Source: Brachybacterium timonense
Lineage (GTDB): Bacteria; Actinomycetota; Actinomycetes; Actinomycetales; Dermabacteraceae
NCBI RefSeq assembly: GCF_900258505.1
Contig: NZ_LT984895.1
Coordinates: forward strand, 2,267,105 to 2,331,104
DNA length: 64,000 bases
Reading direction: 5' to 3'
Positions 26,259 to 32,951 of the stretch are shown one piece after another. Each line of letters begins with the position of its first letter. Positions within the stretch are counted from its first letter, which is position 1. The position numbers and the translations under genes are program-made. Below the pieces are notes generated by a model. That model ran no database searches and had not been told where the DNA came from. It saw only the letters and a list, made by a program, of their open reading frames with translations.

Positions 26259-27389
26259 TCAGATCCGCACACCCACCTGGACCGGCTCGGGCACCAGGGT
26301 GATGCCGAAGGCGTCCTGCACCTGTGCACGCACGGCCCGCGCCAGCTCCACCAGGTCATCGCTGGTGGCGCCGCCGCGGTTCGTCAGGGCGAGCGAGTGC
26401 TTGCTCGAGACCGCGGCGCGGGGCCCGACGCTGAATCCACGCTCGATGCCCGCGTGTGTGATCAGCCAAGCCGCGCTCGTCTTGATCCGGCCGTCTCCGG
26501 CGTCGTACCGGGGCGCGTCGTGCGGCAGCCGCGCTGCCTGCTCAGCGTCCAGGATCGGGTTGGTGAAGAAGGAGCCAGCAGACCAGGTGTCGTGGTCTGC
26601 CTCATCGAGCACCATGCCCTTCGCGGCGCGAATTGCGAGCACCGCGTCACGGACCTGCGTCATCGGCACCCGGTCACCCACGTCGACACCCAAGCGTTCG
26701 GCAAGCTGGCTGTAGGCGATCGGCGCAGACAGGTTGCCGATGCGGTGCTGGAAGGTCACGGCGAGCACGACGTAGCGGCCGGTCGCAAACGCGTCATCGG
26801 CACCGTACCGGGTGCGTTTGAAGATGCTGTCGCGGTAGCCGAAGTCGCAGTCGCCGGCGAAGAAGGTGCGTACGCGTCGGTCGTCGCGATCCCAGGTCCG
26901 CACACGCGTGATGGTCGCGGCAACGTCCTGTCCGTAGGCGCCGACGTTCTGGATCGGGGTGGCGCCGACGGTTCCGGGAATGCCGGAGAGGGCCTCGATG
27001 CCGATCATCTCGCGTGCCACCGCGTACTGCACGGCGCGGTCCCAGGTGGTGCCAGCGAAATGCTCGACAATGGCGCCGCCACAGGTGGGCTCGAGCGGGG
27101 TGAGGGCAGCGGGATCCGCCAGGATTCCGTCGGGCTCACCGCTGGGGCTGATCTCGCATTGTGCGTCGAGCACGGGCGGGCGATGCGGGTCGCGCAGGTG
27201 CACGACGGTGCCGTCGAACGGGGCGTCGGAGGCAATGATGTTGCTGCCTCCACCAAGCACGAGCAGGTCCTCGCCGCGCTCGTCGGCGGCGGCAACAGCC
27301 TGGATGATCTGCTCTTCATCCGTGGCATCGACGAGGCTGCGGATCGTTCCACCGATGCGCAGTGTGGTGAGATCCGCCAGTCGTGTCAT
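26259..27389 (-). CDS. murB: UDP-N-acetylmuramate dehydrogenase
   Basis: A 376-residue FAD enzyme that reduces UDP-GlcNAc-enolpyruvate to UDP-MurNAc for peptidoglycan. VLGGGSNIIASDAPFDG is the FAD-binding motif, GVGA-type contacts occur in IPGTVGATPIQNVGAYGQ, and WSAGSFFTNPIL holds the catalytic Ser. Its ATG overlaps the stop of the MaoC gene by four bases, an arrangement common in actinobacteria. Confidence 0.95.
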   Translation of the reverse strand: MTRLADLTTLRIGGTIRSLVDATDEEQIIQAVAAADERGEDLLVLGGGSNIIASDAPFDGTVVHLRDPHRPPVLDAQCEISPSGEPDGILADPAALTPLEPTCGGAIVEHFAGTTWDRAVQYAVAREMIGIEALSGIPGTVGATPIQNVGAYGQDVAATITRVRTWDRDDRRVRTFFAGDCDFGYRDSIFKRTRYGADDAFATGRYVVLAVTFQHRIGNLSAPIAYSQLAERLGVDVGDRVPMTQVRDAVLAIRAAKGMVLDEADHDTWSAGSFFTNPILDAEQAARLPHDAPRYDAGDGRIKTSAAWLITHAGIERGFSVGPRAAVSSKHSLALTNRGGATSDDLVELARAVRAQVQDAFGITLVPEPVQVGVRI

Positions 27390-27838
27390 GCCTGCGACCC
27401 CTCCGGTGTGTGAGGCAGTGCGATGGTGACGCGGGCGCGGCCGAGCGCGGCGGTGCCATCGACGGTGGCCGTCAGGTCGATTCGTGCGGTTCGCCCCTCC
27501 TGGTCGATGCTGCCGACGGTGGCTGTGACGTGCAGCGTCACCGAGCCGTCGGCGGGCACGACCACGGGGTTCGTGAACCGGGTCGAGTACGCAGTCACTC
27601 GTGTGGGGTCACCGAGCGCATCGAGCAACGGCGCGATCGCCATCCCCATGGTGAGCATGCCGTGGGCGAGCACGCCCGGCAGCCCGGCCGCCTGTGCTGC
27701 GGTGTCGTTGTAGTGGATGGGGTTGAAGTCGCCGGAGGCGCCGGCGTAGCGCACGAGGGTGTCACGGGTGATCTCGCGGTCGACAGCGAGGATCTCCTGG
27801 CCCTTCTCAAGGGCGCTGAGGTCGAGGGTGGTCGTCAT
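27386..27838 (-). CDS. MaoC-fold (R)-3-hydroxyacyl dehydratase, HadB-like
   Basis: A 150-residue hot-dog fold hydratase. YAGASGDFNPIHYND contains the catalytic Asp and His of the hydratase-2 motif, and LAHGMLTMGM is a typical continuation. It probably pairs with the preceding gene to form a HadAB-like dehydratase of fatty-acid synthesis. The start at 27838 is internal to a longer frame whose upstream part is shadow sequence. Coupled to murB. Confidence 0.85.
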   Translation of the reverse strand: MTTTLDLSALEKGQEILAVDREITRDTLVRYAGASGDFNPIHYNDTAAQAAGLPGVLAHGMLTMGMAIAPLLDALGDPTRVTAYSTRFTNPVVVPADGSVTLHVTATVGSIDQEGRTARIDLTATVDGTAALGRARVTIALPHTPEGSQA

Positions 27839-27884
27839 GGCCTGCTGGGCTCCTTCCTGGTCGGTGCCGTGCGTCGCGTCTGGT

Positions 27885-28355
27885 TCACGCACCGCGCACC
27901 ACGAGCATGCTGCGCACGGCTGCGACGGGGGCGCCGGATTCGTCGGCCATATCCACTCGGGTCGTGACCATGGTGTGGCCGCCCGCCGCACGCACCCGTT
28001 CGACGGTGAGGGTCGGGATGAGCACGTCACCGGCGATAACGGGGCGATGCAGGGTGAAGTCCTCCTCGCCGTGGACCACGCGGCTGAAGTCGATACCGGC
28101 AGCGGGGTCCTCGATGTACTGGGCCTCCGTGCTCTGGGCGAGAGAGACCAGGAAGGTGGGAGGGGCCACGACGTCGGTGTACCCGGCCGCATGAGCGGCA
28201 TCAGCGTCGGTGTGCAGCGGGGAGGCCGCGCCCGTGGCATGCGCGAACTCAGCGATCTTCGCGGCACTCACGCGGTGCGGTGCGCCGGGAGGGTAGGTGC
28301 GTCCGGCGAAGGACGGATCCGGGGCGGTGGGGCTCTGGGCGTCAGCGGCGGTCAT
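27885..28355 (-). CDS. MaoC N-terminal-type dehydratase, HadA-like
   Basis: A 156-residue protein of the FAS1/MaoC dehydratase N-terminal type: ATGAASPLHTDADAAHAAGYTD and VAPPTFLVSLAQ are family patterns. It lacks the paired Asp/His catalytic motif of its neighbour and is expected to bind the acyl chain as heterodimer partner. The start is the ATG at 28355, five bases after GAGGAG; an ATG at 28409 is possible but has no such site. The gap to the HadB-like gene is 46 bases. Confidence 0.83.
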   Translation of the reverse strand: MTAADAQSPTAPDPSFAGRTYPPGAPHRVSAAKIAEFAHATGAASPLHTDADAAHAAGYTDVVAPPTFLVSLAQSTEAQYIEDPAAGIDFSRVVHGEEDFTLHRPVIAGDVLIPTLTVERVRAAGGHTMVTTRVDMADESGAPVAAVRSMLVVRGA

Positions 28356-28486
28356 GGGGCTCCTCGGGTCGGGTCCGTCCAGGCTAGGCGCCGACGGGTC
28401 GCTGGCCATCGGGGCCCGTCACTGCTGCGTGCATTGTCGGTACGGGCTGGGCATGCGCGGCGCCTGGGTGCGCAGGATGCGCGAAA

Positions 28487-28512
28487 GGCCACTCGGCATA
28501 CTCCGAGTGGCC
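28487..28512 (-). terminator. Terminator after rpmG
   Basis: GGCCACTCGG and CCGAGTGGCC form a perfect 10-bp stem just past the rpmG stop, followed on the minus strand by TTTCGCG. A typical short-T actinobacterial terminator. Confidence 0.6.
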
Positions 28513-28535
28513 CTGTCACGTGTGCGCGATCGCGG

Positions 28536-28706
28536 TCAGCGGGTCTCGCGGTGCGCGGTCTGCTTGCCGCAGGTGGGGCAGAACTTTGACAGCTCGAGGC
28601 GGTCGGGGGTGTTCCGCCGATTCTTCTTGGTGATGTAGTTGCGCGCCTTGCAGTCGACGCAGGCCATGGTGATCTTGGGACGCACGTCAGAGCTCTTGCT
28701 CGCCAC
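28536..28706 (-). CDS. rpmG: 50S ribosomal protein L33
   Basis: A 56-residue ribosomal protein read from a GTG at 28706. Two CxxC pairs ([11 protein letters not shown] and FCPTCGKQT) form a zinc ribbon, so this is the zinc-containing (C+) form. [17 protein letters not shown] is highly typical. It follows the three-tRNA cluster and precedes the HadA/HadB/MurB genes. Confidence 0.95.
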   Translation of the reverse strand: MASKSSDVRPKITMACVDCKARNYITKKNRRNTPDRLELSKFCPTCGKQTAHRETR

Positions 28707-28800
28707 GGTTCGCCTCTCTCGTTCCGGGTGACGCGCCGGGTGCGCGCCGCGTGGGTCCCCTGGCGGGGATTGTCTGTGCACTCCGGCCGAGCCGGCGTGG

Positions 28801-28874
28801 TACCGAGGGCGGGGATCGAACCCGCGACCTCACGATTATGAGTCGTGCGCTCTGACCGTCTGAGCTACCCCGGC
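28801..28874 (-). tRNA. tRNA-Met (anticodon CAU)
   Basis: 74 nt with a normal cloverleaf: acceptor GCCGGGG paired with CCTCGGT, anticodon stem CGACT/AATCG side with loop containing CAU, and T loop GGTTCGATCC. The CCA end is encoded (28798-28800). Acceptor contains G-U pairs. The sequence looks like the elongator form. Confidence 0.93.
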
Positions 28875-28926
28875 ATGATCGATGCGACGGCCCGACCTCA
28901 CAGAGGTCGGGCCGGTCATCCATCAG

Positions 28927-28999
28927 AGCCCTGAAAGGGAATCGAACCCTTGACCTTCTCCTTACCATGGAGATGCTCTGCCGACTGAGCTATCAGGGC
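28927..28999 (-). tRNA. tRNA-Thr (anticodon GGU)
   Basis: 73 nt: acceptor GCCCTGA paired with TCAGGGC, anticodon loop ATGGTAA in stem TCTCC/GGAGA, T loop GGTTCGATTCC. No CCA is encoded. Confidence 0.93.
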
Positions 29000-29084
29000 A
29001 ACCCGGTGAACGCTACACGCTTCGTGCCCAGGGGGCAATTCGCACGCGGCGACCGGTGCCTCGGATCACATGGATCTTCGGCGG

Positions 29085-29166
29085 TGGCAGGTGAGGGATT
29101 CGAACCCCCGTAGGCAATGCCAGCTGATTTACAGTCAGCCCCCTTTGGCCACTCGGGTAACCTGCC
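29085..29166 (-). tRNA. tRNA-Tyr (anticodon GUA)
   Basis: 82 nt type II tRNA with a long variable arm. Acceptor GGCAGGT pairs with ACCTGCC, and the anticodon loop is CTGTAAA in stem CTGA/TCAG. No CCA is encoded. It is the first tRNA in the minus-strand Tyr-Thr-Met-rpmG order. Confidence 0.93.
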
Positions 29167-29434
29167 GGGTCGACCAGTCCGGAGCACCACACGGAATCCA
29201 ACCGAGATTCTGCCGACGCCCGCGAACGGACCTGGAACAGCATACCGGCCACCCGGCCTCGAGGCGAACCTTCTCCCGGAGGCTGAGCCATGAGGCTGGT
29301 CACAGGTCCTGTATCGGCGCGGCTAGAGTGGGCGGATCAACCCCGATCATCCGCTGCTGCACCGACCGTCGGTCGCTGCACTCACCCACTTATCACTGCA
29401 TTCATCTCACTGTCACTGCATTCAGGAGGCTCAG

Positions 29435-29923
29435 ATGGCTGATTCCTCGTTCGACGTCGTCAGCAAGCTCGACCGCCAAGAGGTCGATAACGCCGTCAAC
29501 CAGGCGATCAAAGAGGTCGGCTCCCGCTACGACTTCCGCGGCACCGGCGCTTCCGTCGCACTCAGCGGCGACGAGATCGTGATGACTGCGAACGCTGAGG
29601 AGCGCGTTATGGCCGTGCTCGACGTGCTGCAGACGAAGCTGCTTCGTCGCGGGGTCTCCCTGAAGGCCATCGAGGTGGGTGAGCCCAAGCAGTCAGGTAA
29701 GGAGGTGCGCCTGACTGCCGCACTGAAGGAGGGAATCTCCTCCGAGGATGCAAAGAAGATCGCGAAGATCATCCGCGATGAGGGCCCCAAGGGGGTCAAG
29801 GCGCAGATTCAGGGCGATGAGCTGCGGGTCAGCTCCAAGAGCCGGGACAACCTGCAGGCTGTCATTGCGCTGCTGAAGGGCAAGGATCTCGACGTCGCCC
29901 TGCAGTTCGTGAATTACAGGTAA
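29435..29923 (+). CDS. yajQ: YajQ-family nucleotide-binding protein
   Basis: A 162-residue protein with two ferredoxin-like RNA/nucleotide-binding folds. [32 protein letters not shown] near residue 35 and [15 protein letters not shown] near the end are family signatures. Some relatives bind cyclic di-GMP; whether this one does is unknown. AGGAGG lies 6 bases before the ATG. Confidence 0.93.
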   Translation: MADSSFDVVSKLDRQEVDNAVNQAIKEVGSRYDFRGTGASVALSGDEIVMTANAEERVMAVLDVLQTKLLRRGVSLKAIEVGEPKQSGKEVRLTAALKEGISSEDAKKIAKIIRDEGPKGVKAQIQGDELRVSSKSRDNLQAVIALLKGKDLDVALQFVNYR

Positions 29924-29935
29924 GCCACTCCGCGG

Positions 29936-29970
29936 CCCGTCTCTGCTGACCCCGCTGCAGAGACACGGGC
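29936..29970 (+). terminator. Hairpin after yajQ
   Basis: CCGTCTCTGC and GCAGAGACACGG form an imperfect stem 13 bases after the yajQ stop. Confidence 0.4.
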
Positions 29971-29987
29971 ACAGCGCACATGCACGA

Positions 29988-30017
29988 GTGCCCCGGCCCT
30001 GATGGGCCGGGGCACTG
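29988..30017. terminator. Strong hairpin between yajQ and the WXG100 genes
   Basis: AGTGCCCCGGCCC-TGAT-GGGCCGGGGCACT is a perfect 13-bp stem, 14 bases past the stop of the last WXG100 gene (minus strand). It likely ends transcripts from both sides; no long T run. Confidence 0.65.
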
Positions 30018-30031
30018 CGTTGTGGGCGTGA

Positions 30032-30301
30032 TCAGCCCTGGTTCGAGGTGTCGTCCTGCTCGTCGGCGTGCTTGTTCAGCTCGTCACCCTTGCCCACAAG
30101 AACCTGCTCGAGGTTGGCCACGGCGCCGTTCTGGAAGTTGTTCCAGTCATCGAGGAAGGCGTCGTAGTCCGGGCCGAGCCACTCGACGCCGCTGACGATG
30201 GTGCCGGCGTCGGCGATCGCGCTCGCCATGTCCGAACCGGTGGTGTTGAGGAGCTGCGCGACCTCGCGCCCCTCGTCCGGGTTCATCCCCTTGAATGACA
30301 T
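30032..30301 (-). CDS. WXG100-family protein (cassette B, second gene)
   Basis: An 89-residue type VII secretion substrate candidate. It is small, helical and acidic, with a W-L-G turn (VEWLGPDYDAF) at residue 41 between two predicted helices. The C-terminal tail NKHADEQDDTSNQG is nearly identical to that of the paralogue at 30939-31208. No YxxxD/E secretion motif is seen. It follows the first cassette B gene by 44 bases and is expected to form a heterodimer with it. Confidence 0.82.
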   Translation of the reverse strand: MSFKGMNPDEGREVAQLLNTTGSDMASAIADAGTIVSGVEWLGPDYDAFLDDWNNFQNGAVANLEQVLVGKGDELNKHADEQDDTSNQG

Positions 30302-30345
30302 TGTGTCCCCTTACTCCGAAAGCTCGATCAGTGTGATGGCGGTGC

Positions 30346-30606
30346 TCAGGCAGACGCGTCGCGCTGCTCGGTGGCGTTCTGACGGGCACGCTCGGCGAAA
30401 TCCTCCGCCTGCTGCTTGACCTGCTGAACCAGCTGCTGGACGCTGGAATCGAAATCAGCGACGTACTGCTCGCGGTCATCACCGGTCCAGTCGAGCTCGG
30501 CCACGCGGTTCTGGGCCGTGGTGTACAGCTCCTGGACACGCTCTCCAGCCTGCTGGATCTGGTTAGCCATCTGCTCGACAGCCTCCGGGTCCATCCCCTT
30601 CTTCAT
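30346..30606 (-). CDS. WXG100-family protein (cassette B, first gene)
   Basis: An 86-residue helical protein with the central W-T-G motif in ELDWTGDDREQY. It starts MKKGMDPEAVEQ, the same start as the first gene of cassette A, and ends with an Asn/Gln/Arg-rich tail. The start is the ATG at 30606 with AGGGAAG upstream; a longer frame to 30750 crosses the promoter. Likely partner of the next gene in an EsxA/EsxB-like dimer. Confidence 0.83.
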   Translation of the reverse strand: MKKGMDPEAVEQMANQIQQAGERVQELYTTAQNRVAELDWTGDDREQYVADFDSSVQQLVQQVKQQAEDFAERARQNATEQRDASA

Positions 30607-30704
30607 GGTCTTCCCTCCATGTGTGTTCCCTCGGGTCACCCGGATTGACGATCCGAGCCGTGATCCTGGGCCCCTGCGACCCGTGATCTCCAGGTGATGG
30701 CTCC

Positions 30705-30750
30705 ACTCTAGGCAGGTGGGGCATCCCGCGCGATGGGGACTAGTACCCAT
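30705..30750 (-). promoter_or_regulatory. Promoter of WXG100 cassette B with shared palindrome
   Basis: On the minus strand a -10 box TAGAGT (30705-30710) is preceded after 22 bases by a palindrome at 30733-30750. On the plus strand this reads ATGGGGA-CTAG-TACCCAT. The same element occurs at 31650-31667 and 32876-32893. Its position just upstream of a missing -35 box suggests an activator site. Leader length would be about 92 bases. Confidence 0.6.
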
Positions 30751-30872
30751 GACCTACCCCGACGGCTCCCCCTGGTCACCTGCCAGCAGAATGCGAGGTC
30801 AGGCGGCTGCCAGCGTGAGAACCCCGTGTGCGTCGAGCGCGCCGCCATCCCCATTCACCGTTCCTCCCCAAT

Positions 30873-30913
30873 GACAAGAGCCCCGACTCCCAGAGGGAGC
30901 CGAGGCTCTTGTC
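30873..30913 (-). terminator. Terminator after WXG100 cassette A
   Basis: GACAAGAGCC and GGCTCTTGTC form a perfect 10-bp stem extended by further pairing (TCGGCTCCC/GGGAGTCGG), giving a 41-base hairpin 26 bases after the stop. Confidence 0.7.
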
Positions 30914-30938
30914 GTGGCGCGAGCGATCTCGCCGGGGC

Positions 30939-31208
30939 TCAGCCCTGGTTCGAGGTCTCGTCCTGCTCGTCGGCGTGCTTGTTCAGCTCGTCAGCCTTGG
31001 CGGTGTACGCGTCGGCCAGAGCCTGCTTGGCGCCGCTGAGGTAGGAGGTCCAGTCGTTGGTGAAGTTGTCGTAGTCGGGGCCCACCCAGGCCACGGACAT
31101 AACCTCGGAGTTGACGCTGTCGTGCGTGTCGCTGAGGACCGTAGCGGCCTCCTTGACCAGGTTAGCGGTCTCGCGTCCCGCCTCGGGATCCATTCCCTTG
31201 AAAGCCAT
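30939..31208 (-). CDS. WXG100-family protein (cassette A, second gene)
   Basis: An 89-residue protein with the W-V-G motif in VAWVGPDYDNF and the tail NKHADEQDETSNQG. It is a clear paralogue of the last gene (30032-30301): same length, same MxFKGM start and same tail. Helix-turn-helix hairpin expected. It follows the first cassette A gene by 51 bases. Confidence 0.83.
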   Translation of the reverse strand: MAFKGMDPEAGRETANLVKEAATVLSDTHDSVNSEVMSVAWVGPDYDNFTNDWTSYLSGAKQALADAYTAKADELNKHADEQDETSNQG

Positions 31209-31259
31209 GATTCTCCCCTTTTCTGAAAGTCAGTCAGTTGTTGGTATCGGTGACCGCGG

Positions 31260-31520
31260 TCAGTTCGACGCCTGGTCCTGGGCGTCGGCGTTCTGGCGCA
31301 GACGCTCGGCGAACTCGGTGAGCTGCTGCTGGCAGGTACGCGCGGCGTTGCCCACCTCGCTCTCGAACTGGCTGATGTACTGCTGCTGGTCCTCACCGGT
31401 CCAGTCGAGCTCGTTGACCTGGTTGAGGCGCAGCTCGTAGTTCTGCATGACGTTCTCGCCGAGCTCCTCGACGCGACCCGCCAGTGCGCGCACAGCCTCG
31501 GGATCCATGCCCTTCTTCAT
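31260..31520 (-). CDS. WXG100-family protein (cassette A, first gene)
   Basis: An 86-residue protein beginning MKKGMDPEAVRALAG with the motif ELDWTGEDQQQY. It is a paralogue of 30346-30606. Start is the ATG at 31520; the preceding GAGGGGGAC is a plausible ribosome-binding site. Tail ends QNADAQDQASN, without YxxxD/E. Confidence 0.83.
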   Translation of the reverse strand: MKKGMDPEAVRALAGRVEELGENVMQNYELRLNQVNELDWTGEDQQQYISQFESEVGNAARTCQQQLTEFAERLRQNADAQDQASN

Positions 31521-31919
31521 TGTGTCCCCCTCCGTGGTGACAGTGTTGGATGGTCCATCACGTCGGTGGTTCTCGGTGGCTCGGGGCCTGTCCTCGATCC
31601 GCTCCGTTCGTGATGGCTTCACACTATGCGTACCGCACAACACTTGGCGATGGGGAGAACTACCCACCCTGGTGATTTTTTGGAGACGCCCCGCTCAGGC
31701 CCCACATCTACGCAGGTCACAGCGCCGTGGATGGGTGCGAATGGGGAGGAAGGGCCGGCGGAACCGCCGAAAATCTGGCTCTGGGATGCCGCATGGTGTC
31801 GCGTCAGCCGTATGGCGTCGCGTCACAAGACTGTGGAGCACAGAGCGAGGGCCCCGCCCGATGCCGGCGAAGCCCTCATTCTCGATACGTCGTCGGTCTC
31901 CACGACCGACGCCGTCGCG
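31521..31919. other. 399-base spacer upstream of cassette A
   Basis: Contains the cassette A leader, -10 box and palindrome (31621-31667) and the 3' flank of the LpqN-like gene. A direct repeat GTGTCGCGTCA/GGCGTCGCGTCA lies near 31796-31828, and an isolated half-site ATGGGGA is at 31742-31748. No additional gene is supported. Confidence 0.6.
31621..31667 (-). promoter_or_regulatory. Promoter of WXG100 cassette A with shared palindrome
   Basis: A -10 box TAGTGT (31621-31626, minus strand) follows the palindrome ATGGGGA-GAAC-TACCCAC (31650-31667) after 23 bases. The sequence just after the -10 box, GTGAAGCCATCAC, matches cassette B (GTGGAGCCATCAC). Leader about 94 bases. Confidence 0.6.
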
Positions 31920-32402
31920 TCACAGTCCAGTGATGGCCACCGAGTCCTGGATCCCGCGCACGACCTCGATCTCCTCCTCGGCCCCCTCAGCACCGCAGCT
32001 GCCAACGATCTCGATGACATCCACAGCAACGTCTTCGCGAGAGATCACCGCGTAGCGCGCTGCCTGCACCACGGTGGGACGCCCAGGCTGCGTGTACCCG
32101 TACTCGCTCGCCACCCACGTCGTGCCCTCAATGTCAATCTCCCCCGTGCCGAGCTCCTCCAGCTCCGGCAACGATGCCTTGCGCTGTTCGAGACCGTTTT
32201 TCGCCGCTTCAAGCGTGAACTCGGGGCCGAAACGCTGCACCGTGACCACCACATTGGCCCGGAAGCGCCCCTCAACGCGGGGCTGCGCGACTGCAAGCTG
32301 CACCCCCGGAACAGTCAAGGTTTCCCAATCGTCCGGAACGGACAGCGAAACGGTCGGAGGTCCGGGAAAGACCTCGCTCGGGTAAGAAATGGTCTTGCTC
32401 AT
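31920..32402 (-). CDS. LpqN/DUF1795-like protein in the type VII locus
   Basis: A 160-residue protein with a pattern seen in LpqN/LpqT- and PsbP-like folds: an early VSLSVPDDWETL, then NVVVTVQRFG, a predicted helix (LEAAKNGLEQRKASL), and YGYTQPGRP-type strands near residue 100. Unlike LpqN lipoproteins it has no signal peptide or lipobox, so it should be cytoplasmic or be exported another way. It lies between two WXG100 genes. Family assignment is by resemblance only. Confidence 0.5.
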   Translation of the reverse strand: MSKTISYPSEVFPGPPTVSLSVPDDWETLTVPGVQLAVAQPRVEGRFRANVVVTVQRFGPEFTLEAAKNGLEQRKASLPELEELGTGEIDIEGTTWVASEYGYTQPGRPTVVQAARYAVISREDVAVDVIEIVGSCGAEGAEEEIEVVRGIQDSVAITGL

Positions 32403-32453
32403 ATCGACGCTCCGTTCCTCCCACCGGTGGCCGCGATCAATCTACCAGTATGA

Positions 32454-32487
32454 GAGCGGCCCGGGTCACATCAGACCCGAGCCGCTC
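32454..32487 (-). terminator. Terminator after the WXG100 gene 32504-32773
   Basis: GAGCGGC-CCGGGTC and GACCCGAG-CCGCTC form a near-perfect stem around a CACATCA-like loop, 17 bases past the stop. It separates this unit from the LpqN-like gene, which then needs its own promoter or read-through. Confidence 0.6.
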
Positions 32488-32503
32488 CCCATCCCTCATA
32501 CGG

Positions 32504-32773
32504 TCAGTTCGAGGAGGTCGCCTCCTGCTGACCGGCGTTGCGGTCAGCGCTCTCACCGAGCTCGTTCACGGCGTCCTTGACCTGCAGCAGTGCAGGCACC
32601 ATCTCGCCCGCCCACTGGTCGCGGAAGCGGTCCGCATCCGGGCCGGTCCAGTCGACTCCCTCCAGCCCACTGGTGAGCTCCTGCTCGATCCGCAGAATCT
32701 CATCCGCGGCATCACGCAGCTGGCCCGCCATGCGACGGACCTCTTCAATGTTCATGCCCTTGACAGCGTTCAC
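32504..32773 (-). CDS. WXG100-family protein (third unit)
   Basis: An 89-residue helical protein with W-T-G in GVDWTGPDADRF. It begins with GTG at 32773 (MNAVKGMNIEEV) and ends in a polar tail QQEATSSN. It is more divergent from the other four WXG100 proteins and is nearest to eccC. No YxxxD/E motif. Confidence 0.8.
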   Translation of the reverse strand: MNAVKGMNIEEVRRMAGQLRDAADEILRIEQELTSGLEGVDWTGPDADRFRDQWAGEMVPALLQVKDAVNELGESADRNAGQQEATSSN

Positions 32774-32847
32774 GGCTCGGGTTCCCCTTTCCTGGTCTGC
32801 GACTCGCCCGCGCCCCCATCGGGTGCACCGGCCCCTGCCTCGGGATC

Positions 32848-32893
32848 ACTCTAGAGGGGCTTCATCACCGGGGCGATGGGGAGGAGTCCCCAT
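32848..32893 (-). promoter_or_regulatory. Promoter of third WXG100 unit with perfect palindrome
   Basis: -10 box TAGAGT (32848-32853, minus) preceded after 22 bases by ATGGGGA-GGAG-TCCCCAT (32876-32893), a perfect 7+7 inverted repeat. Same layout as cassettes A and B. It lies in the 178-base gap downstream of eccC. Confidence 0.62.
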
Positions 32894-32951
32894 GTGGACA
32901 TCCCGCGATCGCATGCGGATGACCCGGCCCCAGAGCTCTTCCCTCCAGGCG

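Larger units (their letters stand above)
30607..30938. other. 332-base spacer between WXG100 cassettes A and B
   Basis: Holds the cassette A terminator (30873-30913), the palindrome and -10 box of cassette B, and its leader. No additional gene is supported; an open frame running leftward over 30606-30750 covers the promoter only. Confidence 0.7.

Noticed and set aside
31742..31748. Fourth copy of the WXG100 palindrome
   Set aside because: Only one half-site (ATGGGGA) is present, with no second arm and no -10 box at the right distance.
30032..32773. C-terminal YxxxD/E secretion signal in the WXG100 proteins
   Set aside because: All five tails were read. The closest are YTAKAD and YVADF, which do not fit the spacing.
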